Below, piece after piece: positions 12,279 to 20,766 of a stretch of DNA of 23,890 bases; the first letter of the stretch is position 1; each line of letters begins with the position of its first letter. The notes under the pieces were generated by a model. The model searched no databases and was not told the origin of the DNA. It was given only the letters and a program-made list of their open reading frames with translations. The stretch is from a virus: IMG/VR virus record IMGVR_UViG_3300005664_000087, positions 1 to 23,890 of that record; one strand, given 5' to 3'. A program made the translations under genes and the position numbers.

Positions 12279-13501
12279 TAGCTTGTGTAGACAATATCGA
12301 TTTTAGAAAAGTCGGTGATTGCCTTCTGACGAACCGCGATCTCGACCAGATCATACGTGCGATCGCCTGTCACCGTGCCGATCTTCGTCAGCGGTTCAAC
12401 GATGCCAGGAATCGAAGACGCTGCGATCTCGAACAGCGTCGCCTGCAGCTTCCATGCATACACATCTTCGCTGACGTCCAGACCCTCGCTGGTAACGCTC
12501 GACGGGTTCACGCCGCCAATGTAATCCAAGAAGCGCTGTTTGATTTCAGGCTCTGCGGTAGCCGCGTTGTAATTTGCATCCACCGTCAGCGTCAGACGGA
12601 CGTAGATATCCACATCCGTCACATGTGAGTGCTTGATGTACTTCGTATCACCGCTGGCGTCGACCACTGCCGTCGTGATGCTTCCATGCGTGCCGATGCC
12701 GGCAGCTTTCACGTCGAAGATTGCTTCTGCGATCGCCAGATCTGTCGCCGAACCTCGGGTCACGATCTCTACAGACCCCGGTGGAAGGCCGTCGCCGTCA
12801 GTAGAGTTCCCGGTGTTCTCAAATCCTTTGACCCGAGATACGTTTGGTACTGCTGCCACGGCATCGACTATCGCCTGCAGGGAGCTGGTGCGATCCGCTT
12901 CCCGGTCGGTAAGAAGTCGGTCGCGGAAGTCTGCGTCGCTTTCGATGTCCAGACCATTCAGCGCTGCCGTGGTATTGGATACGGTATCCAGCCCAGAAAT
13001 GAAAACCGGAATAAAGCTGATCGCCGCGATCGGCGCATTGCCGGCAAGGCCAGCCACAACAGCCAAAACCGTGCCAGAGCCTTCGCCATACGAGTCCAGC
13101 GTGATGTCTGACTGCAGGGCATAGCCTCGCTTGTCTTCTGTCTCGAAAATAGAACCCGATGGGATGATAGAGCCAGGGTCTCCAACGAACGCCACTGTCG
13201 CGCTCGATTGAGTCGCCGCCCTGCGCAGGGTAGGTGATGCGGCCCGATCCAGCTGCACGCCAACGGCCGTGAGGATGAACAGCGAATAATACACGTCTTC
13301 GATTGCCTGCCAAACTGTATCGAGCGCATCGGGATTGATCGCCGACAGAACACCAAGAATACTTTCTGGCTCTGTGGATGGGACGTATGCAACGCCACCA
13401 ACAACATCGGTGAACTTGGCTACAAATTTTGCTTTGATGTCTTCCGTCAGCTCTTCAAGAGTTGGCCGTTGAAATCCGTTTTCGTTAACTCCCCAACTCA
13501 T
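12278..13501 (-). CDS. Baseplate wedge protein, gpJ / Mu gp47-like
   Basis: A 407-residue Baseplate_J family protein. Seen are the N-terminal FQRPTLEELTEDIKAKFVAK, the early helical part ILGVLSAINPDALDTVWQAI, GVQLDRAAS, and the diagnostic middle DIESDADFRDRLL...SLQAIVDAVAAVPNVSRVKG (about 200-230), followed by GLPPGSVEIV. It forms the main wedge ring of the baseplate around hub and spike. Length is close to the family norm. It overlaps gp46-like and gpI-like genes by a few bases. Confidence 0.93.
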   Translation of the reverse strand: MSWGVNENGFQRPTLEELTEDIKAKFVAKFTDVVGGVAYVPSTEPESILGVLSAINPDALDTVWQAIEDVYYSLFILTAVGVQLDRAASPTLRRAATQSSATVAFVGDPGSIIPSGSIFETEDKRGYALQSDITLDSYGEGSGTVLAVVAGLAGNAPIAAISFIPVFISGLDTVSNTTAALNGLDIESDADFRDRLLTDREADRTSSLQAIVDAVAAVPNVSRVKGFENTGNSTDGDGLPPGSVEIVTRGSATDLAIAEAIFDVKAAGIGTHGSITTAVVDASGDTKYIKHSHVTDVDIYVRLTLTVDANYNAATAEPEIKQRFLDYIGGVNPSSVTSEGLDVSEDVYAWKLQATLFEIAASSIPGIVEPLTKIGTVTGDRTYDLVEIAVRQKAITDFSKIDIVYTS

Positions 13502-13857
13502 ATTGCCTCGCTTCCGTTTACAATTCCATCTGTGGACATCACCGTGTATGCTATCAGCGCAGTCCGGTCGCCGTCGGTTACTTTCAGACTCACGTCGATC
13601 ACGTCGGTTACATAGGACACGCGTTTGATCGCGGCAGTGACAATAGAAATCACTTCATTTTGGTTGTACTGCGCCTTCAGGATATTCTGCCAATCCACAC
13701 CGCGCGTGATGTCTTTGTACCAGTTGCCCTTCCAAAGAGACAAAGCGTTCTGCACGATCTGCGTCAGCGCATCTTTACCGCGCAGCACCGTCACGTTTGA
13801 GTTTTTATCCAGCGCAAGATCTCCCGATGATGTGATCTGAAAATCTTTGATTGCCAT
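13498..13857 (-). CDS. Baseplate wedge protein, T4 gp25 / Mu gp46-like
   Basis: A 119-residue protein of the gp25-like fold: DFQITSSGDLALDKNSNVTV, DALTQIVQNALSLWKGNWYK, then DWQNILKAQYNQNEVISIVT and a beta C-terminus. The Q-x-x-x-x-L-x-x-x-x-G-x-W/Y pattern is typical of DUF2634 and Mu gp46. These proteins join the wedge to the first sheath ring and prime sheath assembly. ATG overlaps the spike stop (TAATG). Confidence 0.88.
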   Translation of the reverse strand: MAIKDFQITSSGDLALDKNSNVTVLRGKDALTQIVQNALSLWKGNWYKDITRGVDWQNILKAQYNQNEVISIVTAAIKRVSYVTDVIDVSLKVTDGDRTALIAYTVMSTDGIVNGSEAI

Positions 13858-14489
13858 TACGCACCCACCGGAGGCCCAGACATGCCAGGGCCGGTTGTAA
13901 CACCGCTGTGGACGTGCAGCTTAAGGCTCACAGTGCCTGCTACGACATCCCCGGTCGCCGTAACGTTGTCCGCTGTGATGTCTCCGTTCACGGTAAAATC
14001 TCCCTCGACTCTAACACTCGAACCGTCAAACCAAATGTAATTTGCACCGCGGCCTATGAGCAGACCAGACTTTGCAGCGAATGCAGCTGGAACGGTAGCG
14101 CCACTCTGCAGCACGCCAAAGCGGACGGTGCATGATGAAAAAGAAAACCGATTCTTTTTTGAATTCGCGCGCGCCTTACCAACCACCACTTCATCGACCG
14201 GTGATGCATAGCACGATACAGAGACCAGATCGCCTTTCTTGTACTCGGGGCGAATGAAACAACCATCCCCTGCATAGATCATTTCGACAGGCACGTTGTT
14301 GACGTCCGGCGTGTTCATCACCGTTTTTGCATCTTCCACACCATCTTGCACATTGCTGTACAGCTGCGGCCGGATAGTCGCCTGCATTTTTTCTTTGTCG
14401 AACGTCACGATCTTTGCCAGAAATGACATTTCAACCTGACCAAGACGGTCGTCGAGCCATGCGTTAAGCGTATCTGCCAGGAAGTTCAT
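13857..14489 (-). CDS. Baseplate central spike (gpV / Mu gp45 / Gp138-like)
   Basis: A 210-residue protein. The N-terminal half (FLAKIVTFDKEKMQATIRPQ, KKGDLVSVSCYASPVDE) looks like the OB-fold of Gp138/Mu gp45 proteins. The C-terminal part (about 140-195) has short repeats such as SVRVEGDFTVNGDITADNV that would form the beta-helical spike. Near the end LHVHSGVTTGPGMSGPP carries an HxH motif (His192, His194), known in P2 gpV and phi92 gp138 to hold an iron ion at the membrane-piercing tip. It overlaps the hub gene by ATGA. Confidence 0.88.
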   Translation of the reverse strand: MNFLADTLNAWLDDRLGQVEMSFLAKIVTFDKEKMQATIRPQLYSNVQDGVEDAKTVMNTPDVNNVPVEMIYAGDGCFIRPEYKKGDLVSVSCYASPVDEVVVGKARANSKKNRFSFSSCTVRFGVLQSGATVPAAFAAKSGLLIGRGANYIWFDGSSVRVEGDFTVNGDITADNVTATGDVVAGTVSLKLHVHSGVTTGPGMSGPPVGA

Positions 14490-15508
14490 TGTCTTAAGAA
14501 CGGGAAGTAGGTCACCGGCTCCCCTTCCGGTGCGACCACGTATGTGCAGTCTGCCGATCCGTCTGCAAAATTATAATCTCCGTCAATCACGCATCCGGTC
14601 ACGGTATCCTGTCCAGTGAAGCGTTTCAGGAACGGCGCCTTGATGGTGACCCAATCACCGGGAAAAAACATCCTCGGCAGTCCGAACAAAGTCTTTACCT
14701 GCCAATGCGATGAATTCACCCGCGTTGGCTGCTCGATCATTCCTGTCTCGTCGCTGATGATCTCAGGAGCGCCAGCGCGCGGCGCAGCGACCAACGACCG
14801 GCAGACGTACACTCCCTGTGGGTTTACCGAATACGAGAACCCATAGGTGCGGCCCAGCGACGGCAAGATGTCCTGAAGAATGAAACGGCCATTGTAAAAC
14901 AGCTTCGATGATATCCGTGTGCTCAGAACCAGGCTGACCACCGGATCACCTTCAGTGTCGATCTGGAACTTCCCGGCTACCGCCAGCGCATTCACAACAT
15001 CTGCCAATCGAGAACCTGCAGCAAACGTCCCGAAGTACCGCGAGGCCTTCCCATAGATATTAACTGTCTGCCCGTCGAACAAAGTGAAGTTAAACACCCT
15101 GCCACCAAGAGCCTTGTTGTCGAACATCTCGAACGGATATCCGGTATAAATCAACGGCAGCGAGTTCTTCAGCTTCCCGGCATCTGCGCGGCGCTCAATT
15201 TGCACCTTTGAATACCCTGCCCGAACCTCTACCCGTGGCCGGCCCTTGTACGTCTTCAGGTCAAACTTGGTGATGCTCTCGACTACGTTTTGCGACGGGT
15301 TCTGTATCTGAATGTTGCAATCGCTGAACGGGCCGCTGGATGCATACGTCTTCTGGAATGTGAAGTTCATCGAATAGCCAAGCCGATTGAATGGCTGGCG
15401 GAAAAATATCTCACTGACAGCTGAAAGCCCGAGTGGGTCTTCTTCAGAATAAACCGTCAGAACTGCCTGACGATATCCATAGCCGGTTTTGCCGTATTCC
15501 CCTGCCAT
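14486..15508 (-). CDS. Baseplate hub protein (gpD / Mu gp44 / Pam3 hub-like)
   Basis: A 340-residue beta-rich protein encoded directly before the spike, where hub proteins lie in phages with simple contractile tails. N-terminal strands and NIQIQNPSQNVVESI resemble the hub's beta-barrel domain; the central SRLADVVNALAVAGKFQID and ILQDILPSLGRTYGFSYSVN match the helix-strand domain typical of gpD/gp44-like proteins; WVTIKAPFL and DYNFADGSADC near the end are usual for the last barrel. No lysozyme domain is present. The hub continues the tail tube and carries the spike. Confidence 0.75.
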   Translation of the reverse strand: MAGEYGKTGYGYRQAVLTVYSEEDPLGLSAVSEIFFRQPFNRLGYSMNFTFQKTYASSGPFSDCNIQIQNPSQNVVESITKFDLKTYKGRPRVEVRAGYSKVQIERRADAGKLKNSLPLIYTGYPFEMFDNKALGGRVFNFTLFDGQTVNIYGKASRYFGTFAAGSRLADVVNALAVAGKFQIDTEGDPVVSLVLSTRISSKLFYNGRFILQDILPSLGRTYGFSYSVNPQGVYVCRSLVAAPRAGAPEIISDETGMIEQPTRVNSSHWQVKTLFGLPRMFFPGDWVTIKAPFLKRFTGQDTVTGCVIDGDYNFADGSADCTYVVAPEGEPVTYFPFLRQ

Positions 15509-15837
15509 TATTCATTGATCGCAGTCGCCAGAACAACGTCCGCACCAAGCGTGTTGTCGTTGATTTCCTTTGGCGCGCTGACCCCTTGGAGAACGTTGAT
15601 GCTCAACGGGATGATTTTATCGGTGAATGGGGCAAGAATTGAATCGATGACGTTCTGCCCGTATGTCAGTTTATTGGCGAAGAGAAAAACCGTACCGGTC
15701 GCATTGTAGAACTCGACCGTGAAGATTCCAGAATCATTTTTTCTGAACCGGCACATGAATGAACCGGCAGAAAACGTGTATATCTTATCGACCGGGATCA
15801 CGTCTGCAGAGATGTCCAATGAGATGATGTCTGCCAT
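15508..15837 (-). CDS. Baseplate plug protein, Pam3 gp18-like
   Basis: A 109-residue protein with the pattern of the baseplate plug family described for cyanophage Pam3: a first strand pair (FSAGSFMCRFRKNDSGIFTV), an aromatic EFYNATGTVFLFANKLTYGQ and a C-terminal strand (IIPLSINVLQG). The plug would sit in the tube-like hub and keep it closed until infection. Assignment rests on fold pattern and on lying between the Dit-like and hub genes. Its start is one base after the upstream stop and its end overlaps the hub start. Confidence 0.6.
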   Translation of the reverse strand: MADIISLDISADVIPVDKIYTFSAGSFMCRFRKNDSGIFTVEFYNATGTVFLFANKLTYGQNVIDSILAPFTDKIIPLSINVLQGVSAPKEINDNTLGADVVLATAINE

Positions 15838-15838
15838 A

Positions 15839-16549
15839 TTATCTGAACGGGTTCAGAACTACCGATGCGACGCGTTTCAGTATCTTGAGCCCTGTGCCGC
15901 TTCCTTTGGGTGGCTCTCCGAGCGTCAGCAAATTAACAAACGTCAGCTGGAACCCGGCAGAGTCTCCGAATTCAGCGTTCGACAGCGCTTTGATGTTTTT
16001 GATCATGAACGTCGTGTCTGCATCGATGATCTTCCCGAGGTTGAACTTCGCACCCGTGATCTTCACCGGCGTCGCATTCGTTGCCCACTTCGTCAGCAGG
16101 CGGAATTTTCTGGTGATCTCGTCTTCGCCAAGGTCAAAGAATTTACTGGCGGCAGAGACTCCAGACTTGATGGCTGCAAACGCATTCGGTGCATACGCAG
16201 ACGCGCGCGCAGCTATGGCACCGACCGGATCGGCACGAAGATCGAGGTTTCGGTTGGTAACCACCCCGGTCAGAATAAACGGTGTGGATGTGTTCGAGGC
16301 ATAGTCCTGAATCGCGCCAGCATCACCCACAGGATGCTCGGAGATCTCCATCACAATATCAAGGTCTTCGCTTTCGGTTGTGTTCAGATATACCGTATCA
16401 CCAAACGGATTAAGATCGCGCAACAGCCCAGCGATCCCTCCTGGCGTCGCTTCCTTGATCGTAATCTGAGACTGAAACAATGAGTCGGCCAGCTGTATTG
16501 CCTGCCCTACAGAGCCAGCGCTGCCCGCTATTTGACCAAGGAGAGCCAT
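15839..16549 (-). CDS. Tail-tube initiator, Dit-like baseplate protein
   Basis: A 236-residue protein right after the tape measure gene. The middle has the signature of the Dit-like family: MEISEHPVGDAGAIQDYA, then PFILTGVVTN (about 66-97), later RKFRLLTKWATNATPVKIT and DADTTFMIKNIKALSNAEFG with a final strand FQLTFVNLLTL. Such proteins start the tail tube on the hub. An Ala-rich insertion (GAIAARASAYAPNAFAAIKS) separates the halves. Its gene begins at the A/T of the tape measure stop and is in the normal place. Confidence 0.7.
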   Translation of the reverse strand: MALLGQIAGSAGSVGQAIQLADSLFQSQITIKEATPGGIAGLLRDLNPFGDTVYLNTTESEDLDIVMEISEHPVGDAGAIQDYASNTSTPFILTGVVTNRNLDLRADPVGAIAARASAYAPNAFAAIKSGVSAASKFFDLGEDEITRKFRLLTKWATNATPVKITGAKFNLGKIIDADTTFMIKNIKALSNAEFGDSAGFQLTFVNLLTLGEPPKGSGTGLKILKRVASVVLNPFR

Positions 16550-17892
16550 TATCCTCTTGGCTGCACTCCCAGATGCATTGGCAGTATTGTACGGCCGGCT
16601 TTATTCATTGCCTTGATCGTCTCGCGCTCGAGGATGTCTGCGAACCCCTGAAGAGGGACGGTGATGTTGTTGATGATGGTCGTTCCGCTCTTGCCACCCA
16701 TGCGCTTTGTTTCTTGCGCTGAAGCGATCCGGCCGCTGGTGTTTGGAATGAATGTTTCGCGGCCGTGCTCGCCGACGGTGTACATCCGGCCGGCTGCGAC
16801 GGGGCCGCCCTCTGCTTTTCCGGGTGCCTCTGCTGGGACATTTCCGAGATCGTCGCCTCGAATCGCGTCACCTATAATGTCACCAAGCATCTCGTGTCCC
16901 TGCTTTGGCATCTCTTTTCCGCTCATCACCTTATCGAGCTTGTTAAGTGCAGCGCCCGTGACCCTGTTTTGAATTTTGCTAATTCCTGTGGCAATACCAA
17001 GAGTCTTTGATCTGATCTGTCGATCCTGAGTTCTTGTTTTGTTCATTGCCCCATACGAACCGCCGAACAGTGATGCCCCGCCAGCCATGTAATTTTCTTC
17101 TGCAGTCTGAATGCCGGCCTCTGCTGCGATGAGTTTGCTCGTTCCAGATTTATCCAGTGCGTCAGAATATTTCTTGGTGCCTTTTTCTGCGTCTTTCAAC
17201 ACCCCAGCAATCAGTTCAAACCCTGTCGATGCGGTGTGCGCGTTGCCAAGCAGATCCTTGTATGAATTTATGAGATCAATCTGCGACTTGGAAAGGCCTC
17301 GGCCCTGCTTTATCTGGCCGCTGGCCAAAGCCTGCACAGCCTCTTCCATCGACCCGAGCCCTTGAGACTTCGCGAACTGCTCGAGCGTGCCTTGGTTCTT
17401 TCCAACAAGGCTTTTATCCACACCGATGTCACCCAGCTTTGAATATGCAGACATGCGATCGCGCGCGCGGTAAATACTCTTGTCCAGACCGATTCCCATG
17501 GCCGCAGCAAAGTTTGACGACAGCATTTTGATGTTCTTCGATGCGGAGATGCCGGCCACGAACTCTTGTGCAGCAGACTCTACCGCGCTTGATGCTGCGC
17601 TGAACAGACCACCGATGCCTGGGATCTTTGCGATCAGACCAGACCCGCCGCTGTTCATCGCGGTGCCAGCAGAACCGATTGCGCCGCCGCTGATCTTCTG
17701 GATGTTCTGCCCGATCATCTTCATGCCGGCTGACATTTTCTCTAATGACTTCTGGGTTCTATTGGCCTGCTGTTCTCCCATTTTAAGGGATTTATTAACC
17801 TGCTCTTGCTTGCGGTAAATGTTGGTGAGCGATGCCGATGCAGCATCCTTTACAGTCATCTCGGAGAGTACAACTTGGAGCGCCTTACCCAC
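16549..17892 (-). CDS. Tail tape measure protein
   Basis: A 447-residue protein with an N-terminal coiled-coil (NIYRKQEQVNKSLKMGEQQA), Gly/Ala/Ser-rich hydrophobic middle (about 65-125) and the C-terminal AEGGPVAAGRMYTVGEHGRE/TFIPNTSGRI found at the end of many tape measure proteins. It is short for its class; at about 0.15 nm per residue it predicts a tail of roughly 65-70 nm. The start is GTG at 17892. It follows the frameshifted chaperone, the standard order. No lysozyme or peptidase domain is seen. Confidence 0.9.
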   Translation of the reverse strand: MGKALQVVLSEMTVKDAASASLTNIYRKQEQVNKSLKMGEQQANRTQKSLEKMSAGMKMIGQNIQKISGGAIGSAGTAMNSGGSGLIAKIPGIGGLFSAASSAVESAAQEFVAGISASKNIKMLSSNFAAAMGIGLDKSIYRARDRMSAYSKLGDIGVDKSLVGKNQGTLEQFAKSQGLGSMEEAVQALASGQIKQGRGLSKSQIDLINSYKDLLGNAHTASTGFELIAGVLKDAEKGTKKYSDALDKSGTSKLIAAEAGIQTAEENYMAGGASLFGGSYGAMNKTRTQDRQIRSKTLGIATGISKIQNRVTGAALNKLDKVMSGKEMPKQGHEMLGDIIGDAIRGDDLGNVPAEAPGKAEGGPVAAGRMYTVGEHGRETFIPNTSGRIASAQETKRMGGKSGTTIINNITVPLQGFADILERETIKAMNKAGRTILPMHLGVQPRG

Positions 17893-17932
17893 TGCCTTCT
17901 GCCTTACAGGATTTACTCACCGTCAATCGAAA

Positions 17933-18106
17933 TTATGTTTTGAATACGCCGCGAATGTAGCAGTGCCGCCAGAGGATCAGATATCGAGAGACAGAGATTT
18001 TATTTAGGCAGTCGAAGGTGACGAACCCTCGGGCCATCATCAGGAACCAATCGTTCAGGAATCCACGGACGAGCGCCCGAAACTCTTTATTCTTCAGCTT
18101 CCCGAA
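17933..18106 (-). CDS. Frameshift extension of the tail assembly chaperone
   Basis: In another frame than the chaperone, 57 codons run from the slip site (TTC at 18106) to TAA at 17933, filling what would otherwise be a gap of 195 bases before the tape measure gene. It has no start codon with a ribosome-binding site; its frame is open upstream only to 18154, inside the chaperone. The peptide starts FGKLKNKEFRALVRGFLNDW. Read as the C-terminal part of a fused chaperone (172 residues with -2 slip) it fits the G/GT scheme known from lambda, P2 and Mu. Confidence 0.65.
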   Translation of the reverse strand, partial: FGKLKNKEFRALVRGFLNDWFLMMARGFVTFDCLNKISVSRYLILWRHCYIRGVFKT

Positions 18107-18449
18107 AAAGTACCTCCGTGAAGAACTTTGCCCATAGGCCGAGTCCTTCGGCACGGTTCTTCTTTCTGCGGAGGTATTCTTCGTCTATTCTTGGAGACTG
18201 CTCATTGAGCGGGTGCAGGTTTTTCAGGCCGAGGCGCATGGCTGCAACGTACAGATCGCCGTGCTCCTGAATCTCCTCGTGGATAGCAAAGAACTCAGGC
18301 TCTTGGAATTTGTACGAACGGCCATCAAGGAATTCGAGCTTATGAACCATAAACCCACCGGGCAGCTCCTCTTGCGAGTGAACGAAATCCCAATCTTTCT
18401 GAAGCCTTTCGATCTCAGACGGTTCCTTAACCTGCGCCTCTTCAGACAT
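18087..18449 (-). CDS. Tail assembly chaperone, short form
   Basis: A 120-residue, acidic, helical protein between tube and tape measure genes, where tail assembly chaperones lie in long-tailed phages. It starts at ATG 18449, overlapping the tube stop (TAATG), and ends FREAEE. Near codons 114-115 (CTT TTT C) lies a run of five T that allows slippage into the extension frame. The short form would be made in excess, the long form in small amount; together they chaperone the tape measure protein and are absent from the virion. Identity comes from place and frameshift, not a family signature. Confidence 0.8.
   Translation of the reverse strand: MSEEAQVKEPSEIERLQKDWDFVHSQEELPGGFMVHKLEFLDGRSYKFQEPEFFAIHEEIQEHGDLYVAAMRLGLKNLHPLNEQSPRIDEEYLRRKKNRAEGLGLWAKFFTEVLFREAEE
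18104..18110 (-). other. Putative -2 ribosomal frameshift site CTTTTTC
   Basis: On the minus strand the codons are GTA CTT TTT CGG. tRNA-Phe on TTT (18107-18105) can move two bases back onto TTT (18109-18107) with full pairing; the next codon is then TTC (18106-18104), in the frame of the 57-codon extension. A +1 slip from CTT to TTT at the same place reaches the same frame and cannot be excluded. Confidence 0.55.
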
Positions 18450-18868
18450 TAGTTATCCTGTTCGATAACCTGGGCAGCGAGGATTTCCCACACGCGGTCT
18501 TGCTCGTCCGCCTTGAAATTCTTTCGAGGGGAAACGCTTACGACGCACGTTGTGGCGTTCACCAGCTCCGTGTACGACCCCTTTGAGACGATCTGCACGG
18601 CAAATACCGAATTGGCAGACGACAGCGCGCGCAGGTACTTCTGTGCGTTGCCGGCATTCTGTTTCACGCTGATCTTGATCTTGCCAGCACGGTTCAGGTT
18701 CTGGATGAACGAGACATCACCTTTAGGGCCAACGCGTGCTTTGAAGTCTTCTGGATCGAGACGCTCGACCTCAATCATCTCTTCGCCGAGACCATCAATG
18801 GTCAGGCCGGCAACAATGACTTCGACGTTTTTGGGAGAATAGACTCCGAGATATTGCTGAATTGCCAT
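18449..18868 (-). CDS. Tail tube protein (DUF3277 type)
   Basis: A 139-residue protein directly after the sheath gene. YSPKNVEVIVAGLTIDGLGE (10-29), the strand-rich middle with GPKGDVSFIQNLNRAGKIKI and the following helix NAGNAQKYLRALSSANSVFA match DUF3277 tube proteins of myoviruses such as KPP10. It polymerises as stacked hexameric rings inside the sheath. A good ribosome-binding site (AAGGAG) lies before ATG 18868. Confidence 0.85.
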   Translation of the reverse strand: MAIQQYLGVYSPKNVEVIVAGLTIDGLGEEMIEVERLDPEDFKARVGPKGDVSFIQNLNRAGKIKISVKQNAGNAQKYLRALSSANSVFAVQIVSKGSYTELVNATTCVVSVSPRKNFKADEQDRVWEILAAQVIEQDN

Positions 18869-18878
18869 GTCGTGCTCC

Positions 18879-20246
18879 TTATTCGGTCAACAGGATAATG
18901 CCTGTCACTTCTACCTTTTCGATCGGGGTGTTTTCGATGTACGAATACTTCACACCGGAAAGAACCCGGTTCGTGATGTCGGTCGGCGACTGCGCCTCTA
19001 TCTCGGTGCGCGTCAGTGACGTCACGTTGAACCGGAACAGTCCGTCGTATGAAGCGGCCGCTTGGATCGATGTTTCGACCGGTGCCACAACTCCCCGCTT
19101 GCCGGCTGTTGTCAGTCGGTTCGCGATGGTTGAAAGCACCTGATTGAGTCCACCGTCGGTGTATGGGATCTTTGACCCTTGCGCAGCTGCCCGGACGAAC
19201 AACGTCAGCAGGTCTGTCTCGAGGTTCAGCGCGATAAAGTCGCGGCCGATGACCTGGTCGATGTAGATCTGCTGTGTCTGATCCCACATCTGAGAACCGT
19301 CCACATAGTTCAGACCGTTCTTGGTGATGTAGCTCTGAGCTTTGTTCTCGCGAACGGTGATCAGATCCGTCAGGGTAGCCGATGTGTTCGGCGTCTGGCC
19401 CTGCAGGTCACTGAGGAACTTCCAGCCCTGCCCTGGGACGTTGGGGAGCGCTTTAGCGGCCCATGCAGCCTCTGGGTGGTCGGCGATCACGTCGTGGATG
19501 ATTCCAGAGACGCGACCGTTCCCAACCACTGTCGGGCGAGCGATTACGTTCGACACAAACAGGATGATGCGCTTGATGCTGTCGAAATGATCCGCCAGCG
19601 TCTGCTGGGTGGTCTGGTCGGTGGCCGTTGTCATGGCGATGTACCATTGCCCGACATCGTAGCGCGCAATGTAGTCCGTCAGCGTCGAACCGGTCTTACC
19701 ATAGCAGTCGAGCACATAGATCACGTTCGGGCTGGGTGCCGATGCAAGAACATTCTGCACCATCTTGTACTCTGTGCTGGTCGAAGCATAGTAATACTGC
19801 AGCTGCGAAATGTCGATCACCTTCAGGTAAGAGATGCCTGCGCTTGTAAGCGTTGTCAGGACATCGTCTGCATCGAGAGTTTGAGTCACCAGACCAGAAC
19901 CAGTGCCGGTCGCCTGCAGGCCGATCAATGCCAAGATCGGTGCGCTGGCGTTAGCTGCGAAGTCTGTCAAAAGGTCGCGAACGCGTGCGGTAGTTGGGAC
20001 GGTGATGGTGATGTCGTTTTCAGATCCGATTGCATAGATGTAAGACGAGCCAGTGACGATAACACGCAGAGTAAACACCACCTGCGGGTCGACCGACACG
20101 GCCACGGCACCTGAGTTCCCAGAACCCCAGCGCACGATTGTTTTTGAACCGGTAAACCCGATCAGAAGCGGAACACCGAAGTTCACCCCTGTTGCGGTCA
20201 TCGATCCGTTGATGACGCTGACGATTATGTCGTTGATTGCTGCCAT
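18879..20246 (-). CDS. Contractile tail sheath protein (DUF3383 type)
   Basis: A 455-residue protein. N-terminal FGVPLLIGFTGSKTIVRWGS, the repeated beta/alpha middle (AWAAKALPNVPGQGWKFLSD, LTDLITVRENKAQSYITKNG) and the C-terminal insertion-arm region KVEVTGIILLTE match DUF3383 sheath proteins. The segment IYIDQVIGRDFIALNLETDL is characteristic of the conserved sheath core. It contracts on infection and drives the tube through the host envelope. ATG 20246 follows GAGGATAAA. Confidence 0.92.
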   Translation of the reverse strand: MAAINDIIVSVINGSMTATGVNFGVPLLIGFTGSKTIVRWGSGNSGAVAVSVDPQVVFTLRVIVTGSSYIYAIGSENDITITVPTTARVRDLLTDFAANASAPILALIGLQATGTGSGLVTQTLDADDVLTTLTSAGISYLKVIDISQLQYYYASTSTEYKMVQNVLASAPSPNVIYVLDCYGKTGSTLTDYIARYDVGQWYIAMTTATDQTTQQTLADHFDSIKRIILFVSNVIARPTVVGNGRVSGIIHDVIADHPEAAWAAKALPNVPGQGWKFLSDLQGQTPNTSATLTDLITVRENKAQSYITKNGLNYVDGSQMWDQTQQIYIDQVIGRDFIALNLETDLLTLFVRAAAQGSKIPYTDGGLNQVLSTIANRLTTAGKRGVVAPVETSIQAAASYDGLFRFNVTSLTRTEIEAQSPTDITNRVLSGVKYSYIENTPIEKVEVTGIILLTE

Positions 20247-20253
20247 TTTATCC

Positions 20254-20766
20254 TCACTGCCCTGCTACAGGGTCTTCTTGTTGAACGTCTGCTGATTCGA
20301 TTGTGTCGACGAAAGATTCCGTGATGCTGTCTGCCCAGAGTAGGTTGCAGTCAAAGCTGTTTTGTCGCTCAAAGAAATTTGCCTTTGCGACCTTGAGCTC
20401 ACGGATCTCTGACGCAGTCACAAGACTTACATTGTCAATCCGTTTTAGCGCAAGTTCAAACCCATCGGTTGAAAAGTAATTATAGAGCAGGCGCGCCATG
20501 GCTCTGCAGGCAGCGACTCTTTGCGCTGGGTAGACTACAGAGAACTGCATCTGTGTGACCGTTGGGTTCACATAGATTCGCCCTGGCTCTCCAGACGTCT
20601 CGATATCGTATCGAAGCGTCTGCCAGCTTTTATATTTTGGCTCCTGAATCAGCGTCGCCAGAATGTACGGCATAGGCGGAGTCTCGGTATCTTGCCCGTC
20701 AGCGACCACCACGAGGCCTGTGCGTAGCGTTATGATACCGAACAGGCTGGTGAGCGGGAACGCCAT
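20254..20766 (-). CDS. Tail terminator (gp12-like neck terminator)
   Basis: A 170-residue protein just before the sheath gene. PYILATLIQEPKYKSWQTLR, the strand PTVTQMQFSVVYPAQRVAAC, a helix (MARLLYNYFSTDGFELALKR) and the final ANFFERQNSFDCNLLWADS fit the gp12-like phage neck terminator fold (mixed beta sheet with one long helix). It would cap the tail tube and join the tail to the neck. The gene overlaps the previous one by TGATG. Confidence 0.75.
   Translation of the reverse strand: MAFPLTSLFGIITLRTGLVVVADGQDTETPPMPYILATLIQEPKYKSWQTLRYDIETSGEPGRIYVNPTVTQMQFSVVYPAQRVAACRAMARLLYNYFSTDGFELALKRIDNVSLVTASEIRELKVAKANFFERQNSFDCNLLWADSITESFVDTIESADVQQEDPVAGQ

Noticed and set aside
17933-18154. Independent 73-residue gene between chaperone and tape measure
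   Set aside because: Its start lies inside the chaperone gene without a ribosome-binding site; it is better explained as a frameshift extension from 18106.
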